DNA of 64,000 nucleotides from Candidatus Competibacteraceae bacterium (GTDB lineage Bacteria; Pseudomonadota; Gammaproteobacteria; Competibacterales; Competibacteraceae), in assembly GCA_016713505.1 (NCBI GenBank), contig JADJPA010000001.1, positions 1,302,001 to 1,366,000 of the forward strand, in the 5' to 3' direction. Positions 36,580-46,737 of this stretch are shown piece after piece. The notes below the pieces were generated by a model. It saw nothing but the letters and a program-made list of their open reading frames with translations. It ran no database searches and had not been told where the DNA came from. Every line of letters begins with the position of its first letter. Positions within the stretch are counted from its first letter, which is position 1. The position numbers and the translations under genes were made by a program.

Positions 36580-36583
<4 letters not shown>
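35699..36583 (-). CDS. glpP: Glycerol ABC importer permease
   Basis: Type I importer permease (MalF/UgpA-like), 294 residues with six helices. The EAA loop is YYQAARIDGASRLAVFRYI near residue 200. ATG 36583 overlaps the glpT stop as ATGA; the longer open frame is glpT read out of phase. It forms the channel with GlpQ. Confidence 0.9.
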
Positions 36584-37707
<1,124 letters not shown>

Positions 37708-37708
37708 G

Positions 37709-38806
37709 TCAGCGCCTTTCCAACCCTGCCGGCGCGACCCGCAGCGCGCCGCCCGCATCGAACACGTACACCTGAGCGGGATCGATATACAAATCGATGG
37801 CCGCGCCGAGTTCGAAGCTGTGCACGCCGGTCAGTTGGGCGACCAGCGGCCCGACCGGCGCGGCGACGTGGACGAAGGTGTCGGAACCGGAAATCTCGGC
37901 CAGTTCCACCCGGCCGGCCAGCGCCACATCGCCGGGGCGGGCGCGCACCCGCAGCGCGCTGGCGCGGATTCCGACCGTCACGCTCGCGGCGTCCTCGGCC
38001 AGCGTCGGCGCGACAGCGGGCGGCAGCGGTAACACCGTCTTATCGGACAACTGGATGCCGGACGGCGCGAGTTGGCCGGCCAGTAGATTGACCGGCGGAT
38101 CGCTGAAGGCCCGCGCCACCCGGATCGATTGCGGCCGGCGGAACACCTCGGCGGTCGGGCCGTATTGCAACAGCTCGCCGGCGTCCAGCACCGCCGTATG
38201 ACCGCCCAGCAGCAGCGCCTCGGTCGGTTCGGTGGTGGCGTAGACCACGGTCGAATCGCCGCCGGCGAACAGCGCCGACAACTCCTCGCGCAATTCCTCG
38301 CGCAACTTGTAATCGAGGTTGACCAGTGGCTCGTCCAGCAGCATCAGCGGCGCTTGCTTGGCCAGGGCGCGGGCCAAGGCCACCCGCTGTTGCTGGCCGC
38401 CGGACAGTTCGGCGGGCAGGCGGTCGAGAAACGGCTCAATGTGCAGTTTGGCGGCCAGTTCCCGCACTCGCCGGTCGATGGCGGCGCGGTCGAGATCGCC
38501 GCGCAGCTTGAGCGGCGAGGCGATGTTGTCGGACACCCGCAGCGATGGATAATTGATGAACTGCTGGTAAACCATCGCCACGTTGCGCTCGCGCACCGGC
38601 AAGCCGGTCACGTCGCGATCATCCACCCGCACCCGGCCCTGGCTGGGGGCGTCTAACCCCGCCATCAAGCGCATCAAGGTGGTCTTACCGGCCTGGGTCG
38701 CACCCAGCAGCACGGTGACCGCGCGCGGTTGCAACGCCATATCCAGCGGATAGAGATGCGTGGCCGCGCCGACGCGCTTGGCGACGCCTTCAAGCGTCAA
38801 CTGCAT
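37709..38806 (-). CDS. glpS: Glycerol ABC importer ATPase lacking the switch histidine
   Basis: A 365-residue MalK-type ATPase. Walker A GATQAGKTT is at 35-43, the signature LSGGQQQRVALARAL starts at 134, and Walker B LMLLDE at 154-159. The H-loop reads YATTEPTEA, so the switch His (usually YVTHDQ) is Thr192. The Q-loop region MVYQQFINYPSLRV is normal. It complements GlpT, in which the signature is degenerate but the His is present. It is 30 bases after glpD, and a C-terminal regulatory domain is present. Confidence 0.9.
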   Translation of the reverse strand: MQLTLEGVAKRVGAATHLYPLDMALQPRAVTVLLGATQAGKTTLMRLMAGLDAPSQGRVRVDDRDVTGLPVRERNVAMVYQQFINYPSLRVSDNIASPLKLRGDLDRAAIDRRVRELAAKLHIEPFLDRLPAELSGGQQQRVALARALAKQAPLMLLDEPLVNLDYKLREELREELSALFAGGDSTVVYATTEPTEALLLGGHTAVLDAGELLQYGPTAEVFRRPQSIRVARAFSDPPVNLLAGQLAPSGIQLSDKTVLPLPPAVAPTLAEDAASVTVGIRASALRVRARPGDVALAGRVELAEISGSDTFVHVAAPVGPLVAQLTGVHSFELGAAIDLYIDPAQVYVFDAGGALRVAPAGLERR

Positions 38807-38836
38807 GGCGGACCTTTTTTGGCTGGGTGATTCGAT

Positions 38837-40492
38837 TCATGCATGGTTGAGGGCCTGTTGAGCCAGATGCCGCCGATCCATCAACGACGGTTCTTGAAAA
38901 TATTCATCGAATTTTGTTTGAGCTTGATCGCCGAACAGCATTTGGCAGGCTTCCATCAAACCGGGCGCTCGCCGGATATCCTCGCGCCGCACCACCAAGG
39001 CGATCTTGGAGCGGCGGCGCAAAAAATCTTCCAGCTTGACGATCATTTCCTGGCGTTCGGCCAAGCCGATTTCGCAGCGGCGGTATTCGGTGCCTTGAAT
39101 CAACACCTCGGCCTGGCGGGGGTCTTCGCGGATGTCCTCCAACAGCCGCAGCGCCTTATCGCCGTAGCGCCGCCACAAACGACTGGTGAGGCTTTCCATC
39201 GCGCCGGGGAAAGTGTAGCTGTCCAAATTCATCAATTGCGCCTGATGCCAATATTCCTCGCGCACCGACGGATGCGGCTCGCCGTACCATCGATAGCGGC
39301 GGTGCGGCAGCGCGACGCCCAAACTCGCCACGATGTCGGCGACTTCGTTGCCGACGTTGACGCAATCGGTCAGCTTGCCGCCGAAGATGCTGAGGCGCGC
39401 GCGCGCGCGGTCGACATCGATTTCGTGCTTGCGGGACAACTGCAACCAGTCGCGGCTCTGATTTTCACCTTGGGTTTTCACCACCAGCGGCCGCACCCCG
39501 CAGCGTTCGGCGATGATGTCGGCGCGGGTCAAGGGTTGCGGCAGGCGCAGCCGCTTGTTGATGTTGTCCAGCACGAACTGGCGGTCGTCCTCGGTCACCT
39601 CGGTAAAGGGGCTGTCGACGCGGGTGTCGGTGGTGCCGATACAAGTGCGCGGCCCCATCGGAATGGCGAAAAACAGCCGGCCATCGTCGGCGAAGAAAGT
39701 CAGAATCCGCGTGTTGGGGGTGATTCGGGGCACGATCAAATGGATGCCCTTGGAAAACAGATGACGGTGTTCGGTGCGCTCGCCGCTCAGGTGATTGAGT
39801 TCGTCCACAAATGGCCCGGCGGCGTTGATGAGCACCTTGGAGCGAATTTCGAAGACGCGGCCATCGCTGACATCCCGCGCCCGCGTGAGCCAAAGTTCGC
39901 CCGCGCGCCGCGCGCCGAGCGAATCGACGTAGTTGGCGGCGATGCAGCCCCGATCCATCGCCGAACGGACGAACTGAAACACGAAGCGCGAGTCGTTATC
40001 GCACAGATAGGCGTCGGAATACTCGAACCCGCCGGCGGTGTCACGAGTTTCAACGACCGTTTCCTCGCGCTGGATCGCCCGTTTGGACAGCAGGCGCGGA
40101 ACGCGGGTGAAGCCGTTGCCGAACAGCCAATAGACCCAAGTCCCCGCCCAGAGGAACAACGGCGACCAGCGAAACCCTTGATCGATGGTGGCGAGAAAGC
40201 GGATTTCCTTGACCCGAGAGGGATAACTGTCGATCAAATGGTTGCGGCTCAGACACAGCTTCCTGACCAAGCCGTAGTCGCCGCTCTCCAAATATTTGAT
40301 CCCGCCCCAAGCCAGATTCGACGACTGCTGGCTGGTGAAGCCGGCGAAATCGCGCTGGTCGATCAACGCCACCCGCGCGCCCTTGCCGGCCAGCGCGGCG
40401 GCCGACACCGCGCCGTTGATGCCGCCGCCGACGATCAGCGCGTCGTAAACGCCTTGCTCCAGCTTGCGGAGATTGTTGTCGCGCAGCTTCAT
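38837..40492 (-). CDS. glpD: Aerobic glycerol-3-phosphate dehydrogenase
   Basis: FAD enzyme at the inner membrane that oxidises sn-glycerol 3-phosphate to dihydroxyacetone phosphate and passes electrons to quinone. The dinucleotide fold starts ALIVGGGINGAVSAAALAGKG near residue 18. SQQSSNLAWGGIKYLESGDYGLVRKL and the C-terminal CGVRPLV and SIFGGKLT motifs are family hallmarks. The 551 residues are slightly longer than E. coli GlpD (501). It lies between glpK (70 bases upstream) and glpS (30 bases downstream), completing the route from imported glycerol to glycolysis. Confidence 0.95.
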   Translation of the reverse strand: MKLRDNNLRKLEQGVYDALIVGGGINGAVSAAALAGKGARVALIDQRDFAGFTSQQSSNLAWGGIKYLESGDYGLVRKLCLSRNHLIDSYPSRVKEIRFLATIDQGFRWSPLFLWAGTWVYWLFGNGFTRVPRLLSKRAIQREETVVETRDTAGGFEYSDAYLCDNDSRFVFQFVRSAMDRGCIAANYVDSLGARRAGELWLTRARDVSDGRVFEIRSKVLINAAGPFVDELNHLSGERTEHRHLFSKGIHLIVPRITPNTRILTFFADDGRLFFAIPMGPRTCIGTTDTRVDSPFTEVTEDDRQFVLDNINKRLRLPQPLTRADIIAERCGVRPLVVKTQGENQSRDWLQLSRKHEIDVDRARARLSIFGGKLTDCVNVGNEVADIVASLGVALPHRRYRWYGEPHPSVREEYWHQAQLMNLDSYTFPGAMESLTSRLWRRYGDKALRLLEDIREDPRQAEVLIQGTEYRRCEIGLAERQEMIVKLEDFLRRRSKIALVVRREDIRRAPGLMEACQMLFGDQAQTKFDEYFQEPSLMDRRHLAQQALNHA

Positions 40493-40562
40493 GCGGGTCG
40501 CCGTCCGGCAACGGCATAGACGACTGGGGCGAGCCTCGTACTGCGATTTAACCGAGCGCGCA

Positions 40563-42074
40563 TCAGTCGTCGTCCAGCGCCCAACCCTTGGCGCGCTCGA
40601 CCGCCTTGCGCCAGCGCCGGAATAATTTTTCGCGCTCGGCCTCCATAATGTGCGGCGTATAACGGTGATCGAGTTGCCATTTCTTCGCCAATTCCGCTCG
40701 ACTTTCCCAAAAGCCGGTCGCTAAACCCGCCAAATACGCCGCGCCCAGCGCCGTGGTTTCAACGATGCGGGGCACGTCCACCGGCACGCCGAGGATGTCG
40801 GCCTGAAACTGCATCAACAGGCTGTTGACCGCCGCGCCGCCGTCGCAGCGCAACTCCTTCAAGGTGATGCCGGAATCCCGCTGCATCGCCTCGATCACAT
40901 CGCGGGTTTGATAGGCGATGCTCTCCAGCACCGCGCGGGCGATATGGCCCTGAGTGCTACCACGGGTGAGGCCGATCAGCAGGCCGCGCGCGTAGGGATC
41001 CCAGTGCGGCGCGCCCAACCCCACTAGCGCGGGCACGAAATAGACGCCTTCGTTGTGGGGGACGGAACGGGCCAATGCCTCGATGCCCGCCGCCGATTGG
41101 ATCATCTTCAGGCCGTCGCGCAGCCACTGCACCGCCGCGCCGGTGATGAAGATCGCCCCTTCCAGCGCGTATTCGACCGGCTCGTCGCCGATGCCCCAGG
41201 CGATGGTGGTCAGCAACTTTTCCTCACTCAGCACCATTTTTTGACCGGTGTTCATCAGCACGAAGGAACCGGTGCCGTAGGTGTTCTTGGCCAGACCTGG
41301 ACTGTGGCAGGCTTGGCCGAACAAGGCGGCTTGCTGGTCGCCGGCGATGCCCGCCACCGGAATCGGCCGCGCGCCGAAGAACATCTCCGGGTCGGTTTCA
41401 CCGTACACCTGCGCCGATGGCCGGACCTCCGGCAAGATGGATTTGGGGATGTCGAGCCGCTCTAGCATCTCCTCATCCCACCGTAAGTCTTGAATGTTGT
41501 AGAGCAAGGTGCGGGAGGCGTTGGAATAATCGGTGACGTGCGCCTTGCCGCCGGTCAACCGCCACACTAACCAAGAATCGATGGTGCCGAAGGCGATTTC
41601 GCCGCGCCCGGCGCGGGCGCGCAAACCGGCCACGTTGTCCAGCAGCCACTTGACCTTGGTGCCGGAAAAGTACGGGTCGATCACCAAGCCGGTCTTGCGG
41701 CGCACGGTTTCTTCCAGCCCTTCCGCCTTGAGTTCGTCGCAAAACCGCGCGGTGCGCCGGTCTTGCCAAACGATGGCGTTAGCGACCGGCTTACTGGTGT
41801 GGCGATCCCACAGCACCACCGTTTCCCGCTGGTTGGTGATGCCAATAGCGCGTAATTCGCTGGCCTGAATCTCAGCGGATCGCAACGCCTCAGCAATCAC
41901 GTTAACCGTCACCCGCCAGATTTCCTCGGCGTCGTGTTCCACCCAGCCGGGCTTGGGATAGTGCTGGGTGAATTCGGAGTAAGCCCGGCCCTTGATCTGG
42001 CCGTCATGATCGAAAATTAGCACGGTGGAACCGGTGGTGCCCTGGTCGATAGCCAGCACGTATCCCGCGCTCAT
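40563..42074 (-). CDS. glpK: Glycerol kinase
   Basis: FGGY-family kinase that phosphorylates glycerol with ATP. It starts YVLAIDQGTTGSTVLIFD, and the substrate loop includes GWVEHDAEEIW. GTIDSWLVWRLTGG and GTGSFVLMNTG are conserved. It has 503 residues, equal to E. coli GlpK within a few. It is the first gene of the glp operon; a TATAAT-containing promoter and repeated operator-like sequence lie upstream. Confidence 0.96.
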   Translation of the reverse strand: MSAGYVLAIDQGTTGSTVLIFDHDGQIKGRAYSEFTQHYPKPGWVEHDAEEIWRVTVNVIAEALRSAEIQASELRAIGITNQRETVVLWDRHTSKPVANAIVWQDRRTARFCDELKAEGLEETVRRKTGLVIDPYFSGTKVKWLLDNVAGLRARAGRGEIAFGTIDSWLVWRLTGGKAHVTDYSNASRTLLYNIQDLRWDEEMLERLDIPKSILPEVRPSAQVYGETDPEMFFGARPIPVAGIAGDQQAALFGQACHSPGLAKNTYGTGSFVLMNTGQKMVLSEEKLLTTIAWGIGDEPVEYALEGAIFITGAAVQWLRDGLKMIQSAAGIEALARSVPHNEGVYFVPALVGLGAPHWDPYARGLLIGLTRGSTQGHIARAVLESIAYQTRDVIEAMQRDSGITLKELRCDGGAAVNSLLMQFQADILGVPVDVPRIVETTALGAAYLAGLATGFWESRAELAKKWQLDHRYTPHIMEAEREKLFRRWRKAVERAKGWALDDD

Positions 42075-42130
42075 GAGTTCGCCTCTACCGCGATCTGTTG
42101 AGGATGATTTTCAAAAGAAACCCATTATGG

Positions 42131-42136
42131 ATTATA
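42131..42136 (-). promoter_or_regulatory. Candidate -10 element of glpK
   Basis: A perfect TATAAT (minus strand) lies 57 bases before the glpK ATG. The -35 position is AT-rich (GTTTTT) and overlaps the first AAAAACGAAAAT repeat, which would let a repressor block RNA polymerase. Confidence 0.45.
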
Positions 42137-42153
42137 ATGACAAAAAACCTATT

Positions 42154-42203
42154 AAAAACGAAAATAATGAAAAAATTTTTTAGATTCGAACAAAAACGAA
42201 AAT
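42154..42203. promoter_or_regulatory. Paired 12-base direct repeats, probable GlpR operators
   Basis: AAAAACGAAAAT occurs at 42154-42165 and again at 42192-42203. TTCGAA precedes the second copy. The TTTTCGTTTTT pattern (minus strand) resembles known operators of DeoR-type regulators such as GlpR. They sit between glpR and glpK. Confidence 0.5.
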
Positions 42204-42210
42204 TGGAGCT

Positions 42211-42969
42211 TCAGGCGACGAACACCTGCACCTCGGCCTGCGCCAGCAGCTCCATCATGGCCTCCGGCGGTGGCTGATCGGTGAACAGCATATCCATCTC
42301 GGCGATGGAGCCGAGCCGGACCATGGCGTTGCGGCCGAATTTGCTGTGATCGGTGACCAGCAACACCTGGCGAGAATTGGCGATGATCGCCTGGGACACC
42401 CGCACCTCGCGGTAGTCGAAATCCAGCAGCGTGCCGTCCAGGTCGATCCCGGAAATGCCGATGATCCCGAAATCGACCTTGAACTGCTTGATGAAGTCGA
42501 TGGTCGCTTCGCCGATCACTCCTCGATCCCGGCGGCGCACCACCCCGCCCGCGACGATCACCTCGAAGCTGGGGTTGTCTGACAGCAGCATCGCCACATT
42601 GAGGTTATTGGTGATCACCCTCATGTCGGCATGATCCACCAACGCCTTGGCGACTTCCTCGGTGGTGGTGCCGATGTTGATGAGCAAGGAGGATTGATCG
42701 GGAATATGCTGGGCCACCAACCGACCGATCCGGCGCTTTTCGTCGTGATGTAATACCTGCCGGGTCGGATACGCGATATTCTCCACGCTGGAGGGCAGAC
42801 CGGCCCCACCGTGGAAGCGGCGCAACAAACCGGATTCGCACAGAAGGTTGATATCGCGGCGGATGGTTTGCGGCGTGACGCTGAAATGAGCCGCCAGCGG
42901 TTCGATGGCCACCGAACCGGCTTGTCGCGCCCGCTGCAAGATTTCCTGTTGTCTTTGATTTAAATTCAT
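42211..42969 (-). CDS. glpR: DeoR-family repressor of glycerol genes
   Basis: A 252-residue transcription regulator. The N-terminal winged helix (NQRQQEILQRARQAGSVAIEPLAAHFSVTPQTIRRDINLLCESGLLRRFHGGA) is followed by a sugar-isomerase-like effector domain with SSLLINIGTTTEEVAKAL, where glycerol 3-phosphate would bind in GlpR. Glycerol 3-phosphate is the expected inducer. It is encoded immediately upstream of glpK on the same strand, separated by the control region. Confidence 0.9.
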   Translation of the reverse strand: MNLNQRQQEILQRARQAGSVAIEPLAAHFSVTPQTIRRDINLLCESGLLRRFHGGAGLPSSVENIAYPTRQVLHHDEKRRIGRLVAQHIPDQSSLLINIGTTTEEVAKALVDHADMRVITNNLNVAMLLSDNPSFEVIVAGGVVRRRDRGVIGEATIDFIKQFKVDFGIIGISGIDLDGTLLDFDYREVRVSQAIIANSRQVLLVTDHSKFGRNAMVRLGSIAEMDMLFTDQPPPEAMMELLAQAEVQVFVA

Positions 42970-43121
42970 GATTTAAAAATTCTTCTAATCAAGCCAAACC
43001 ACAAGCAACGCGCATCGCGACGGATCTTGCAACCCAACCTGTACCGTGAGAAAGACTCAACAACCGCCACCGCGCTCTGTACAATCATCTTAACCCACCG
43101 CCCGCGCTTTCACTGATTCAC

Positions 43122-44078
43122 ATGATTTCTCAGCCGCTTTCTCCGCCTCCCGCCGTGCTGTTGATCGGCCACGGCACCCGCATCGCCGCCGGCGTCGCCG
43201 AATTCCGGACGCTGGCTGATCAATTGCAACAGGCGTTGCCCGACCGCGTTTGTCTGGCCGGTTTTCTGGAACTGGTCGCGCCGGACTTAACCGAAGCGCT
43301 GGAAAGCTTGCGCCGGCAAGGTCATCGGCGAATCATCGCCTTGCCGGCGTTGCTGATGGCCGCCGGCCACGTCAAGAACGACATTCCCGCCTTGCTCAAC
43401 GACTTTCAGAGCGAGCATTCGGAAATCGCCATCACCTTCGGCGCGGATTTGGGGATTCATCCCAACCTGTTACAAATCGCGCGCGAACGCATCGAAAGCG
43501 CCGAGGCCGGGTTTGGCCCGGATTACCAACGGCGGGATACCTTGCTGGTGGTGATCGGACGCGGCAGTTCCGACCCCGACGCCAATTCCAACATCAGCAA
43601 GATCACCCGGATGCTGTGGGAGGGCATGGGCTTTGGCTGGGCGGAAACCGCCTATACCGCCGTGGCCGCGCCGCTGATGGCGGACGCGCTGGAGCGGACC
43701 CATCGCCTCGGCTTCCAGCGCGTGGTGGTGTTTCCCTATCTGCTGTTCACCGGCCGGTTGGTGGATCAGGTGCGCGCGGCCGTGGCCGCCCATCAAGCCG
43801 CGCATCCCGATGTTGAAGCGGCGGTCGCGCCATATCTGAACACCCATCCGTTGCTGGTCAAAACCTTCTTGGAGCGGTTGACCGAGGCTGAGGCGGGCGA
43901 GGCGCGCATGAATTGTCAGTTTTGCCCGTATCGCACCCCCATCGTCGGGCGGGAAAGCTGGCAAGGCGCGCCGCAAACGGGCCACCTTCACGAAGTCGGT
44001 CACGATCGCGATCCCGACTGCGCCCATCACTGCCCCCATCCGCACCATCATCCCCATCATTCCACCCCGCACGGCTGA
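43122..44078 (+). CDS. cbiX: Sirohydrochlorin cobaltochelatase with His-rich tail
   Basis: Enzyme that inserts Co2+ into sirohydrochlorin, the early-cobalt step. The active-site His is in LLIGHGTR near residue 17 and again in AGHVKND near 86, which fits the long two-half CbiX form. GRGSSDPDANSN (near 147) marks the second half. After residue 260 comes a CQFCPY motif and a tail of His, Asp and Cys (CAHHCPHPHHHPHH) of the sort that binds cobalt. It heads a tight operon with cobH, cobL and cobI and is divergent from glpR. Confidence 0.9.
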   Translation: MISQPLSPPPAVLLIGHGTRIAAGVAEFRTLADQLQQALPDRVCLAGFLELVAPDLTEALESLRRQGHRRIIALPALLMAAGHVKNDIPALLNDFQSEHSEIAITFGADLGIHPNLLQIARERIESAEAGFGPDYQRRDTLLVVIGRGSSDPDANSNISKITRMLWEGMGFGWAETAYTAVAAPLMADALERTHRLGFQRVVVFPYLLFTGRLVDQVRAAVAAHQAAHPDVEAAVAPYLNTHPLLVKTFLERLTEAEAGEARMNCQFCPYRTPIVGRESWQGAPQTGHLHEVGHDRDPDCAHHCPHPHHHPHHSTPHG

Positions 44079-44099
44079 CCGCCGCGCGCCGGAGCCGTC

Positions 44100-44747
44100 A
44101 TGCCCCGATTCGATTACTTGAGCGACCCCGATGAAATCGAACGCCAGTCGTTTGTCCAAATCCGTCAGTTGACGGATCTGTCGCGCTTTGATCCCGACCA
44201 ACAGCAGGTGGCGATGCGCTTGGTGCATACCTCCGGTGATCCCGATATCTTGCAAGATTTGCAGTTCAGCCCCGACGCGGTGTCCGCCGGCCTCACCGCG
44301 TTGACCCAAGGCGCGGATGTGCTGTGCGACATTGAAATGGTCGGTCGCGGCATCAGCAAGCGTTACTTAACCGGTCAGGTGCATTGCTTTCTGAACGCGC
44401 CGGAAGTCGCCGAACGCGCCCGCCAAACCGGCGAAACGCGCTCGATGGCGGCGATGGCGGAATGGCCGACGCGGTTGGCCGGTTCCATCGTCGCTATCGG
44501 CAACGCCCCGACCGCCCTGTTTCGGCTGCTGGATTTGCTGGATGCCGGCGCGCCTCGTCCGGCGTTGATCGTCGGGATGCCGGTCGGCTTCATCAACGCC
44601 GCCGAGTCGAAACAGGCGTTGTGGGAGACCGGGCCGAGCGAATTTCAAATTCCGTGCATCGTCTTGTTGGGCCGGCGCGGCGGCAGCGCCTTGGCCGCCG
44701 CCACCGTCAATGCCTTGGCGCGGATAACCCACGGAATCCGGTTTTGA
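44100..44747 (+). CDS. cobH: Precorrin-8X / cobalt-precorrin-8 methylmutase
   Basis: Moves the C11 methyl group to C12, making (cob)hydrogenobyrinic acid. The catalytic His is in RLVHTSGDPDIL near residue 43. CDIEMVGRGISKRYL and VGMPVGFINAAESK are diagnostic. With cbiX in the same operon the cobalt-containing substrate (CbiC reaction) is more likely. The stop TGA shares its A with the ATG of the next gene. Confidence 0.93.
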   Translation: MPRFDYLSDPDEIERQSFVQIRQLTDLSRFDPDQQQVAMRLVHTSGDPDILQDLQFSPDAVSAGLTALTQGADVLCDIEMVGRGISKRYLTGQVHCFLNAPEVAERARQTGETRSMAAMAEWPTRLAGSIVAIGNAPTALFRLLDLLDAGAPRPALIVGMPVGFINAAESKQALWETGPSEFQIPCIVLLGRRGGSALAAATVNALARITHGIRF

Positions 44748-45997
44748 TGGCGGCCGAATTTGACTGGCGTGGCCCGCCGATTCAGGTTATCGGCATGGGC
44801 ATGGAGGCTGGCGCGCTGGGCCAAGCCGCGCGGACGGCGTTGGAACAGGCGGAACTGATTATCGGCTCGACCGCCCATCTGGCCGCAACGCCAGAAAATT
44901 TGAGCGCCGAAAAACGCCCCTATCCCAGCCCGATGAGTGGCTTGCCAGACCTGCTGCGCGCCAACGCCGGGCGACGGATCGCGATGCTCGCTTCCGGTGA
45001 TCCGCTGTTTTTCGGCATCGGCAGCACCCTGCTCCGCCAATTTTCAGCCGAACAGTTGGTGTTTCATCCGAACGTCTCCAGCATTCAAGCCGCCTTCGCC
45101 CGGCTGGGACGACCGTGGCAACAGGCGCAGTGGGTCAGCCTGCACGGCCGGCCGCTCGCCAGCTTGCGCGCCGCCTTGCAAGGCCATCGGTTGTATGCCC
45201 TGCTCACCGACCGCGACAGCGCGCCTGCCGCCATCGCCCGGATTCTGGTCGAAACCGGCTTTGGTGAATCCAGCGTTTGGGTGGCGGAGGATTTAGGCAG
45301 TGATCAAGAGCAATTTCGCGCCTTTCAAGTCACCGAACTGGCTGATGCGACCTTGGCGTTCTCGCCGCTGAATGTCGTTTTGCTGGAAACGCGCGGGCCG
45401 GGCGGGCTGTTGCCGGAATTTCCCGGCATCCCCGACGAGCGGTTCAGCACCGGCGCGGAACCCGGCAAGGGTTTGTTGAGCAAGCGCGAGGTGCGGTTGA
45501 CCATCCTCTCGCTGTTGGCTCCGCGCGCCGGGGAAATCGGCTGGGATATCGGCGCGGGCTGCGGCGGCGTCTCGGTGGAATGGGCGCGCTGGAACTCCCA
45601 AGGCGAGGTGTACGCCATTGAGGTTCACGCCGAACGGCTGGAACATTTGGGAATCAACCGCGAGCGTTTTGGCGTCATCAGCAACTTGCACGTCATCGCC
45701 GGTCGCGCGCCGGACGCATTTACCGACTTGCCCGACCCACACGCCGTATTTATCGGCGGCAGCAGCGGCGGCCTGGGCGAAATGCTGGAAGCGGTCTGGG
45801 CGCGGTTGCGGCCGGGCGGCCGCTTGGTGGCCAGCGCCGTCACTGAGGATAGCCGGGTCGATTTGCACGCCTTTGTCGGCGACCGCGCGGCCGAGTGGAC
45901 AGAATTGAGCGTCGCTCGCGCGGAAAAATTGGCCGGACAACGGATCATGCGCCCCTATTTGCCGGTGCTACTACTGAAGTTGGAGAAGCCACGATGA
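44747..45997 (+). CDS. cobL: Cobalt-precorrin-6B methyltransferase, CbiE-CbiT fusion
   Basis: A 416-residue fused enzyme that methylates C5 and C15 and decarboxylates the acetate side chain. The N-terminal half is a CbiE tetrapyrrole methylase (IQVIGMGMEAGAL, MLASGDPLFFGIGSTLL). The C-terminal half is CbiT, a Rossmann methyltransferase (DIGAGCGGVSVEWARW, EVHAERLEHLGINRERFG). ATG 44747 overlaps the cobH stop by one base. The open frame 5' of it belongs to cobH out of phase. Confidence 0.93.
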   Translation: MAAEFDWRGPPIQVIGMGMEAGALGQAARTALEQAELIIGSTAHLAATPENLSAEKRPYPSPMSGLPDLLRANAGRRIAMLASGDPLFFGIGSTLLRQFSAEQLVFHPNVSSIQAAFARLGRPWQQAQWVSLHGRPLASLRAALQGHRLYALLTDRDSAPAAIARILVETGFGESSVWVAEDLGSDQEQFRAFQVTELADATLAFSPLNVVLLETRGPGGLLPEFPGIPDERFSTGAEPGKGLLSKREVRLTILSLLAPRAGEIGWDIGAGCGGVSVEWARWNSQGEVYAIEVHAERLEHLGINRERFGVISNLHVIAGRAPDAFTDLPDPHAVFIGGSSGGLGEMLEAVWARLRPGGRLVASAVTEDSRVDLHAFVGDRAAEWTELSVARAEKLAGQRIMRPYLPVLLLKLEKPR

Positions 45998-46698
45998 CGA
46001 CAGGCACGCTCTACGGCGTCGGCGTCGGCCCCGGCGACCCGGAATTGCTGACGCTCAAAGCCGTGCGGATTTTGCAAAATGTCCCGGTGGTCGCCTATCC
46101 CGCCACCCCGCAAGGTAGCGCCCAGGCCCGCGACATCGCGGCTCAATGGTTGGCCGGCAAGCGGGAAATCCCGATTACCATGCCCTGTATGCTGGATCGC
46201 GGCCCCGTGAACGAAGGTTACGACGAAGCCGCCGCAGTCATCGCGGAAGAACTGACCGCGGGCCAGGACGTGGCGATCTTGTGCGAAGGCGATCCGCTGT
46301 TTTACGGCAGTTTCAGTTATTTATTGCAACGCTTGGGCGAGCGTTTTCCCTGCGTGGTGATTCCCGGCATCAACTCGGTCAGCGCCGCCGGCGCCGCCAC
46401 CGCGACGCCGCTGATCACCGGCGAACGGCGGCTGACCGTGGTTCCCGCCACCGCCGGCGACGAGGTGTTAAGGCAGACTTTGCTCAACAGCGACAGCGTG
46501 GCCATTCTCAAGCCAGGGCGACATCGGCCGCGCTTGCTGGAACTGTTGCGGGAAACCGGCCGAGCCGGGGATACGTTTTATATCGAACAGGCCAGCCGAC
46601 CGGCGGAGCGCGTCATCGACCGCTTCGAGGATATTCCCGCCACACCGGGGCCATACTTTGCGCTATTTTTGGTCATTCGAAACAGCGCTCTAAGCTAA
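45994..46698 (+). CDS. cobI: Precorrin-2 / cobalt-factor II C20-methyltransferase
   Basis: SAM-dependent tetrapyrrole methylase, 234 residues. The opening LYGVGVGPGDPELLTLKAVRIL is the C20-methyltransferase signature. ILCEGDPLFYGSFSYLL and VIPGINSVSAAGAATATPL follow. ATG 45994 overlaps the cobL stop as ATGA. It ends the cbiX-cobH-cobL-cobI operon. The other ring-contraction enzymes (CobJ, CobM, CobK) are not in this window. Confidence 0.93.
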   Translation: MTTGTLYGVGVGPGDPELLTLKAVRILQNVPVVAYPATPQGSAQARDIAAQWLAGKREIPITMPCMLDRGPVNEGYDEAAAVIAEELTAGQDVAILCEGDPLFYGSFSYLLQRLGERFPCVVIPGINSVSAAGAATATPLITGERRLTVVPATAGDEVLRQTLLNSDSVAILKPGRHRPRLLELLRETGRAGDTFYIEQASRPAERVIDRFEDIPATPGPYFALFLVIRNSALS

Positions 46699-46737
46699 AA
46701 AAACCGGTTTTTCTTGGAACCCTCAAGCAAGGCGTCC

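Noticed and set aside
38843..40519. 558-codon open frame on the plus strand
   Set aside because: It mirrors glpD; glpD has FAD-binding and family motifs while this frame has none.
42970..43121. Possible cobalamin riboswitch before cbiX
   Set aside because: The 152-base gap is too short for a full riboswitch and lacks the B12 box.
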